The position numbers and the translations under genes were made by a program. A stretch of 5,185 nucleotides of DNA. Source: Rhodobacteraceae bacterium UBA6273 (GTDB taxonomy: Bacteria > Pseudomonadota > Alphaproteobacteria > Rhodobacterales > Rhodobacteraceae). Positions 1-5,185 of the stretch are shown piece by piece (the first letter of the stretch is position 1; each line of letters begins with the position of its first letter). The notes under the pieces are model-generated. The model searched no databases. It was not told the origin of the DNA and saw nothing but the letters and a program-made list of their open reading frames with translations. The DNA is taken from assembly GCA_002440625.1 (NCBI GenBank), contig DJUV01000013.1, positions 1 through 5,185 on the forward strand, written 5' to 3'.

Positions 1-887
1 TAGGCTTCGCGGCCCGGCGGACGGCGCAGAAGAAGCGACATCTGGCGGTAGGCGACGGCCTGCTTGGAGAGGTCATCGTAGATGATGAGGGCGTGGCGGC
101 CGTTGTCGCGGAAAAATTCCGCAATGGCGGTCGCCGAATAGGGCGCGAGGAACTGCATCGGCGCCGGGTCCGAGGCGGTCGCGGCGACGACGATCGTGTA
201 CTTGATCGCGCCGGTCTCTTCCAGCTTCTTGACGAGCTGGGCAACGGTCGAACGCTTCTGGCCGATGGCGACGTAGATGCAGTAAAGCTTCTTCTTCTCG
301 TCGCTGCCGGCGGCTTCGTTGTAGCTCTTCTGGTTCAGGATCGTGTCGAGCGCGATCGCGGTCTTGCCGGTCTGACGGTCGCCGATGATAAGCTCGCGTT
401 GGCCACGGCCAACCGGGATCATCGCGTCCACCGACTTGAGGCCGGTCGCCATCGGCTCATGCACCGATTTCCGCGGGATGATGCCAGGGGCTTTCACGTC
501 AGCGATGGCGCGCTTCTTGGTCTTAATCGGGCCTTTGCCGTCGATCGGGTTGCCGAGGCCATCGACAACGCGGCCCAGAAGCTCGTCACCGACCGGCACG
601 TCCACGATGGACTTCGTGCGCTTGACGGTGTCGCCTTCCTTGATGTCCTGGTCGGTGCCGAAGATCACGACGCCGACGTTGTCGGCTTCGAGGTTCAGCG
701 CCATCCCGCGGATGCCGCCGGGGAATTCCACCATTTCGCCAGCTTGTACATTGTCGAGCCCGTAGACGCGCGCAATGCCGTCGCCGACCGAAAGCACGCG
801 GCCAACTTCGGCCACTTCCGCTTCCTGACCGAAGTTCTTGATCTGCTCCTTAAGGATCGCAGAGATCTCGGCTGCCTGGATTCCCAT
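1..887 (-). CDS. atpA: F1Fo ATP synthase subunit alpha (partial, N-terminal 295 residues)
   Basis: Alpha subunit of the F1 catalytic head, which with beta forms the alpha3beta3 hexamer on the cytoplasmic face of the membrane; alpha carries the non-catalytic nucleotide sites. The start reads [16 protein letters not shown], the usual alpha N-terminus that contacts delta. The beta-barrel domain runs to about residue 95. The Walker A motif GDRQTGKT lies at residues 169-176, with the P-loop lysine at 175, the same position as in E. coli. The Walker B segment ALIIYDD lies at 266-272 and is followed by [20 protein letters not shown]. The frame is intact up to the window edge, so the remaining 40% or so (family length about 510) lies outside. 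The ATG shares one base with the atpH stop (TAATG). An AGAGG seven bases upstream, inside atpH, is the likely ribosome site, which suggests translational coupling. Identification is essentially certain. Confidence 0.98.
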   Translation of the reverse strand, partial: MGIQAAEISAILKEQIKNFGQEAEVAEVGRVLSVGDGIARVYGLDNVQAGEMVEFPGGIRGMALNLEADNVGVVIFGTDQDIKEGDTVKRTKSIVDVPVGDELLGRVVDGLGNPIDGKGPIKTKKRAIADVKAPGIIPRKSVHEPMATGLKSVDAMIPVGRGQRELIIGDRQTGKTAIALDTILNQKSYNEAAGSDEKKKLYCIYVAIGQKRSTVAQLVKKLEETGAIKYTIVVAATASDPAPMQFLAPYSATAIAEFFRDNGRHALIIYDDLSKQAVAYRQMSLLLRRPPGREA

Positions 888-1447
888 TATCCGACCTCTT
901 TCATGGAATTCTGAAGGGAAGCGAGCTTCGAGCGGATCGAGGTGTCGATCATCTTCGAGCCCACTTTTACGATAAGTCCGCCAATGAGGCTTTCATCGAC
1001 GGCAGTGTTGAGTTTCACGGTCTTGCCGACCGAAGCCGACAGCGACTTTGCCAGCTTGTCGGCCTGCGCCTTGGTCAGCGCGGCGGCGGCGGTCACCTCG
1101 GCGGTCACTTCGCCCTTCTCTTCGGCGATCATTGCCTCAAGCGCGGCGAGAAGCTGGGGCAGGACGAAAAGCCGGCGGTTCTGCCCCATCAGCGCGAGCG
1201 TGTTGGACAGCGTCGCGGAAACGCCCATCTTCTTGGCGAGGGCCCCGATCGCGCCGGTCTGCTCTTCACGCGAATAGATCGGCGAGGCGACAAGGGCACG
1301 CAGGTCAGCGCTGTCCCTCAGCGCCGCGCCAAGCGCGGCGACGTCGGCTTCCAGCGTCTTGAGCCCCTTCGCTTCTTTGGCGAGTTCGAATACCGCCGTC
1401 GCATAGCGACCGGCGATGCCTGCTGAAATCGAAGCTGGTTCGGACAC
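887..1447 (-). CDS. atpH: F1Fo ATP synthase subunit delta (OSCP homologue)
   Basis: Delta subunit, the stator element that ties the top of the F1 head to the peripheral b/b' stalk. The product is 186 residues, the usual size for this family. The N-terminal helical domain begins [25 protein letters not shown]; the [14 protein letters not shown] stretch is typical. The C-terminal hallmark runs [18 protein letters not shown] followed by [11 protein letters not shown] chose the GTG at 1447 because the product then starts as (M)SEPASIS, as rhodobacterial delta subunits do, and because GGAAGGA sits at 1453-1459 at good spacing. The frame stays open upstream to 1684, but that extension has no delta-like sequence and would run through the likely promoter. 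atpH is first in the operon with atpA overlapping by one base, matching the alphaproteobacterial atpHAGDC arrangement. Confidence 0.95.
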   Translation of the reverse strand: MSEPASISAGIAGRYATAVFELAKEAKGLKTLEADVAALGAALRDSADLRALVASPIYSREEQTGAIGALAKKMGVSATLSNTLALMGQNRRLFVLPQLLAALEAMIAEEKGEVTAEVTAAAALTKAQADKLAKSLSASVGKTVKLNTAVDESLIGGLIVKVGSKMIDTSIRSKLASLQNSMKEVG

Positions 1448-1452
1448 GTCGA

Positions 1453-1459
1453 TCCTTCC
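1453..1459 (-). promoter_or_regulatory. Ribosome binding site deciding the atpH GTG start
   Basis: On the minus strand GGAAGGA precedes the GTG at 1447 with five bases between. It supports the GTG over any in-frame ATG further upstream. Confidence 0.6.
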
Positions 1460-1475
1460 GATTAGTTTCCCCAAG

Positions 1476-1498
1476 GCCCCTGGATTATGGTCAGGGAC
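1476..1498 (-). other. Hairpin in the atp operon leader
   Basis: On the minus strand GTCCCTG (1498-1492) can pair with CAGGGGC (1482-1476), giving seven base pairs including one G-U, around a nine-base loop. It lies about 28 bases upstream of the atpH start, between the candidate promoter and the ribosome site. No T-run follows it, so it is not a standard terminator. It may affect leader stability or translation, or may be chance. Confidence 0.3.
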
Positions 1499-1539
1499 TA
1501 CCCGTAGGGTGCACTGGCGCGCACTCTTGATCGCGGCGG

Positions 1540-1568
1540 GATGTAGCAGAGGTGTCAGCCCCCCGCAA
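1540..1568 (-). promoter_or_regulatory. Candidate sigma-70-type promoter of the atp (F1) operon
   Basis: On the minus strand TTGCGG (1568-1563) and TACATC (1545-1540) are separated by exactly 17 bases, and TGC precedes the -10 as in an extended -10 element. A start near 1533 would give a leader of roughly 85 bases before atpH. A second -35-like TTGACC lies at 1581-1576 but has no good -10 at 17 bases. The hexamer match is partial, so this is a prediction from position and spacing. Confidence 0.35.
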
Positions 1569-1743
1569 CAGGCTTGGTCAAGAGAAAGTGAGGTCATCCA
1601 CCGCTTATTCGCGGGCGTTCGCGCTATCTTCTTGGAAATGGCCTTCGGCATCGCGAAACCGCCCCGTCCCAACTGGGCCGCCACCCGCCGCCCTGCCGAT
1701 GGATTCGGCGCTGATTCCCCAGTATTCTGCGATCCAAAGCGCT

Positions 1744-2490
1744 TCAGGCCGGTTCCGCCGCCGGTTTTGGCAATGCGTCAAGAACACGCAGGGGGCGGCG
1801 CACCGTTGCGGCCAGACCGGGCCGCTGCGGCGCATGGATATGCTTGGACACTTCCAGCATCAGGACGCCCCCCGCCACCACGCTCGAAACCCTGAGGCCA
1901 AAGCGTTCCCACATCGCCGCCGTCCGAAGCCAGAAGCGGCGCGACGAGGGCGGCACGAAGAGCGCGGACTGCTGACGCTCGGCCGCGAAGTTCTGCTTGC
2001 GAAGCTGCGCGTCGAGCTGGCTCATCGAATAGGGCCGGCCAAAGCCGAACGGAGTCTTGTCCGACCGCGACCAGAGACCCGAACGGTTCGGCACGATGAA
2101 AAGCGCCCGCCCCCCCGGCCCGAGAACGCGCCAGCATTCATCAAGAAGCGCCGAGGGGTTTTCCGATTGCTCAAGACCATGAAGCAGCACCAGCCGGTCA
2201 ACCATCCCGGTGTCGATCGGCCAGGCCGTTTCCTCGCAAAGGACGGAGACATTGTCGCCCCCCGCCGGCCAGGGCATGACGCCTTGCGGACCCGGCATCA
2301 GCCCGATCACCCGGCGCGCGCTGTCGAGATATGGCCTGAGAAGCGGCACCGCGAAACCATAGCCCGCCACCGTCTGCCCCTTGGCGTCAGGCCAAAGTGC
2401 CGTGACCTGATCGCGGATCGCCCGCTGGGCCGCGCGGCCAAGCTGGGTCCGATAGTAGAAATTCCGCAGGTCGAGCACATCGAGATGCAT
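1744..2490 (-). CDS. Class I SAM-dependent methyltransferase-fold protein, substrate unknown
   Basis: Predicted 248-residue cytoplasmic protein of the methyltransferase type 11 fold. Visible landmarks are a motif I position reading [10 protein letters not shown] (40-49), a motif around residues 95-109 ([15 protein letters not shown], strand beta4), and the post-motif segment [21 protein letters not shown] (115-135), very typical of this fold. [16 protein letters not shown] follows at 153-168. Motif I is degenerate, and the strand beta2 region (VIGLMPG, 61-67) lacks the acidic residue that usually binds SAM ribose. From memory, alphaproteobacterial relatives beside gloB share these departures, so this looks like a family trait rather than damage. 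I chose the ATG at 2490 ([15 protein letters not shown]); a TTG at 2529 would add 13 residues and nearly reach gloB. No clear ribosome site precedes 2490. The gene is divergent from gloB; substrate unknown. Confidence 0.85.
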   Translation of the reverse strand: MHLDVLDLRNFYYRTQLGRAAQRAIRDQVTALWPDAKGQTVAGYGFAVPLLRPYLDSARRVIGLMPGPQGVMPWPAGGDNVSVLCEETAWPIDTGMVDRLVLLHGLEQSENPSALLDECWRVLGPGGRALFIVPNRSGLWSRSDKTPFGFGRPYSMSQLDAQLRKQNFAAERQQSALFVPPSSRRFWLRTAAMWERFGLRVSSVVAGGVLMLEVSKHIHAPQRPGLAATVRRPLRVLDALPKPAAEPA

Positions 2491-2500
2491 TGCGCAGAGG

Positions 2501-2510
2501 CCAAGCTTGG
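2501..2510. repeat. Perfect 10-bp palindrome in the divergent spacer
   Basis: CCAAGCTTGG is self-complementary over ten bases, and the flanking 2499/2512 pair also matches. It lies in the 62-bp spacer (2491-2552) between the divergent methyltransferase and gloB starts, where an operator for both could sit. I see no convincing -35/-10 pair in this spacer on either strand. A ten-base palindrome containing a HindIII site can arise by chance. Confidence 0.3.
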
Positions 2511-2552
2511 GCAACAGTCCGCCAGACAATAAGCGAACAGAACCGAAAAGCC

Positions 2553-3320
2553 ATGCCCCTGGAAATCGTCACCGTCCCCTGCCTTACGGACAACTACGCC
2601 TACCTTGCCCGTGACGAGGCCACCGGGGCCACGGCAATCATCGACGTGCCCGAGGCGGCGCCGATCCTGAATGCACTGGCCGAAAGGGGCTGGCACGCCA
2701 GCCACATCCTCATCACCCACCACCACGACGATCATATTGCCGGGGTCAAGGCGCTTGCCGCCGCGACCGGGGCGCGGGTGATCGGCGCCGCCGCGGACAG
2801 GCACCGCCTGCCCCGGCTCGACGAGGCGGTGGAAGCCGGCGAGACCATCAGAATCGGCATGTTCGCTGGCGAGGTGATTGATGTCTCAGGCCATACGATC
2901 GGCCATGTTGCCTATCATTTTCCCGAAGCCGGCGCCGTATTCACCGCCGACAGCCTGATGGCGCTCGGCTGCGGACGGATTTTCGAAGGCACGCCGGAGA
3001 TGATGTGGAAAAGCCTGTCGCGGCTTGCCGCACTGCCTCCCGAGACGCTGATCTATTCGGGCCATGAATACGCCCAGTCGAACGCCCGATTTGCACTGAC
3101 CATTGAACCGGCCAATCCGGCACTTATATCCCGCTCGAACGCAATCACCGAAGCCCGGAAAGCCGGGCGGCCGACAGTCCCTACCACCCTCTCGCATGAA
3201 CTCGCCACCAACCCCTTCCTTCGGGCGAAGCTTCCCGAAGTGAAGGCCCTGATCGGACTTGCCGGCGCCAGCGACGCCGAAGCCTTTGCCGAAATCCGCG
3301 CCCGCAAGGACCGTTTCTGA
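2553..3320 (+). CDS. gloB: Hydroxyacylglutathione hydrolase (glyoxalase II)
   Basis: Hydrolyses S-D-lactoylglutathione to D-lactate and glutathione, the second step of methylglyoxal detoxification, in the cytoplasm. It is a 255-residue metallo-beta-lactamase-fold enzyme, the normal family length. The dinuclear metal site is complete: THHHDDH at 55-61 (ligands His56, His58, Asp60, His61), His114 in SGHTIGHV, bridging Asp133 in FTADSLM, and His171 in [26 protein letters not shown] (140-152) and the C-terminal ATNPFLR (218-224) are glyoxalase II signatures; the latter belongs to the glutathione-binding helical domain and separates it from generic metallohydrolases. The ATG at 2553 gives the family N-terminus [18 protein letters not shown]; an in-frame ATG at 2490 would add 21 unrelated residues and overlap the divergent gene. 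No strong Shine-Dalgarno precedes the ATG. No glyoxalase I gene is in the window. Confidence 0.96.
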   Translation: MPLEIVTVPCLTDNYAYLARDEATGATAIIDVPEAAPILNALAERGWHASHILITHHHDDHIAGVKALAAATGARVIGAAADRHRLPRLDEAVEAGETIRIGMFAGEVIDVSGHTIGHVAYHFPEAGAVFTADSLMALGCGRIFEGTPEMMWKSLSRLAALPPETLIYSGHEYAQSNARFALTIEPANPALISRSNAITEARKAGRPTVPTTLSHELATNPFLRAKLPEVKALIGLAGASDAEAFAEIRARKDRF

Positions 3321-3384
3321 ACGGCCCGACAGTCCCGCGCGATTTCGACAATTCTGTCACAGGCGCCGTCAATCCGATCACATT

Positions 3385-3413
3385 TTGTGCCAGCACCCCG
3401 AGTAAGGCATAAA
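3385..3413 (+). promoter_or_regulatory. Candidate sigma-70-type promoter for clpA
   Basis: TTGTGC (3385-3390) and CATAAA (3408-3413) are separated by 17 bases. The -10 matches four of six consensus positions; the -35 keeps the TTG. A start near 3420 would give a leader of about 105 bases. This is a spacing-based prediction only. Confidence 0.3.
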
Positions 3414-3417
3414 TCGG

Positions 3418-3445
3418 CGAGAAAAGACTTGCAGACGCCCCATTT
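3418..3445 (+). promoter_or_regulatory. Candidate RpoH (heat-shock sigma-32) promoter for clpA
   Basis: CCCCATTT at 3438-3445 matches the sigma-32 -10 consensus CCCCATnT completely. Thirteen bases upstream lies CGAGAAA (3418-3424), which matches CTTGAAA at five of seven positions but lacks the important TTG. Clp genes are commonly heat-shock controlled, which makes this plausible. The poor -35 keeps confidence low. Confidence 0.3.
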
Positions 3446-3480
3446 CGACCGATCTTTAAAGGTATGAGGCGATGGTGGAC

Positions 3481-3498
3481 AGGGGCCACGCGGCCCTT
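3481..3498 (+). other. GC-rich hairpin in the clpA leader
   Basis: AGGGGCC (3481-3487) pairs with GGCCCTT (3492-3498) around the loop ACGC: seven pairs including one G-U, followed by only TTTC. It ends 12 bases before the clpA ribosome site, so it could affect translation or act as a weak attenuator. The short T-run argues against an efficient intrinsic terminator. Confidence 0.4.
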
Positions 3499-3510
3499 TC
3501 GACCGACTGG

Positions 3511-3517
3511 AAAGGAG
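3511..3517 (+). promoter_or_regulatory. Ribosome binding site deciding the clpA GTG start
   Basis: AAAGGAG, a near-ideal Shine-Dalgarno, sits seven bases before the GTG at 3525. This supports the GTG start. Confidence 0.75.
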
Positions 3518-3524
3518 CACGAAG

Positions 3525-5185
<1,661 letters not shown>

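Larger units (their letters stand above)
1448..1743. other. Intergenic region between the methyltransferase gene and atpH
   Basis: This 296-bp stretch has no convincing gene. Reading frames cross it on both strands, but none has a recognisable protein, a good ribosome site and a sensible length together. It holds the candidate atp promoter (1540-1568) and leader hairpin (1476-1498). Just past the methyltransferase stop, a five-base stem GCCGA/TCGGC around ATCCA has no T-run and is too weak to call a terminator. Transcription from the methyltransferase gene could therefore read into atp. Confidence 0.6.
3321..3524. other. Intergenic region between gloB and clpA
   Basis: This 204-bp spacer has no gene. 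It is visibly richer in A and T than its neighbours, as expected for a promoter region. It holds a sigma-70-like pair, a heat-shock-like pair and a hairpin, listed separately. Small inverted repeats (GACA/TGTC around 3348-3359; CACA/TGTG around 3379-3389) are too short to call. There is no obvious intrinsic terminator for gloB, so gloB transcripts may run into clpA. Confidence 0.6.

Noticed and set aside
93..914. Long plus-strand open frame opposite atpA and the end of atpH (273 residues)
   Set aside because: It is antisense to a certain gene and its Arg/Asp/Val/Leu-rich translation has no recognisable domain. It is the usual mirror frame of high-GC coding DNA.
1448..1684. In-frame N-terminal extension of atpH (79 extra codons, with an ATG at 1684 and another at 1651)
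   Set aside because: The extension has no delta-subunit similarity, would exceed the family length greatly, and overlaps the candidate promoter. The GTG at 1447 has a good ribosome site and the family N-terminus.
1605..1835. 76-residue minus-strand frame across the methyltransferase 3' end and the spacer
   Set aside because: Most of it overlaps the methyltransferase gene in another frame, there is no ribosome site I can defend, and I recognise nothing in it.
2491..2529. Upstream TTG start for the methyltransferase (adding 13 residues)
   Set aside because: It would leave only 23 bp to gloB, uses a rare start codon, and [15 protein letters not shown] from 2490 looks like the family N-terminus.
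1552..2532. 326-residue plus-strand open frame opposite the methyltransferase gene
   Set aside because: Its translation is rich in Arg, Pro, His and Ala with no domain, while the opposite strand encodes a recognisable methyltransferase fold.

Overview
The window reads as ordinary core chromosome of an alphaproteobacterium, most likely Rhodobacteraceae (Rhodobacter/Paracoccus/Rhodovulum-like). Reasons: high GC with G/C-rich third codon positions; an F1 ATP synthase operon that begins with atpH, as in alphaproteobacteria, where the Fo genes lie elsewhere; and protein sequences that closely resemble rhodobacterial AtpH, AtpA, GloB and ClpA. This assignment is from memory of the families, not from a search.

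Layout: positions 1-887 hold the first 295 codons of atpA (minus strand, cut by the window edge). It is joined by a one-base TAATG overlap to atpH (887-1447, minus, GTG start). Next comes a 296-bp non-coding stretch (1448-1743) that probably carries the atp promoter and a leader hairpin. A SAM-methyltransferase-fold gene follows (1744-2490, minus). A 62-bp divergent spacer with a perfect 10-bp palindrome separates it from gloB (2553-3320, plus; glyoxalase II). A 204-bp spacer with candidate promoters and a hairpin leads to clpA (3525 to the window end, plus, GTG start, 3' truncated).

Function: atpH and atpA encode the stator-linked delta subunit and the nucleotide-binding alpha subunit of F1. 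GloB completes glutathione-dependent methylglyoxal detoxification. ClpA is the AAA+ unfoldase that feeds ClpP. The methyltransferase-like protein has no assigned substrate; its divergent pairing with gloB is its only contextual clue. The genes form at least three transcription units and do not look like one pathway.

I found no mobile element, tRNA, rRNA, CRISPR array, defence locus or other undescribed system. The points most worth a second look are the degenerate SAM motif in the methyltransferase, a possible heat-shock promoter upstream of clpA, hairpins in the clpA and atp leaders, and the lack of clpS directly upstream of clpA.
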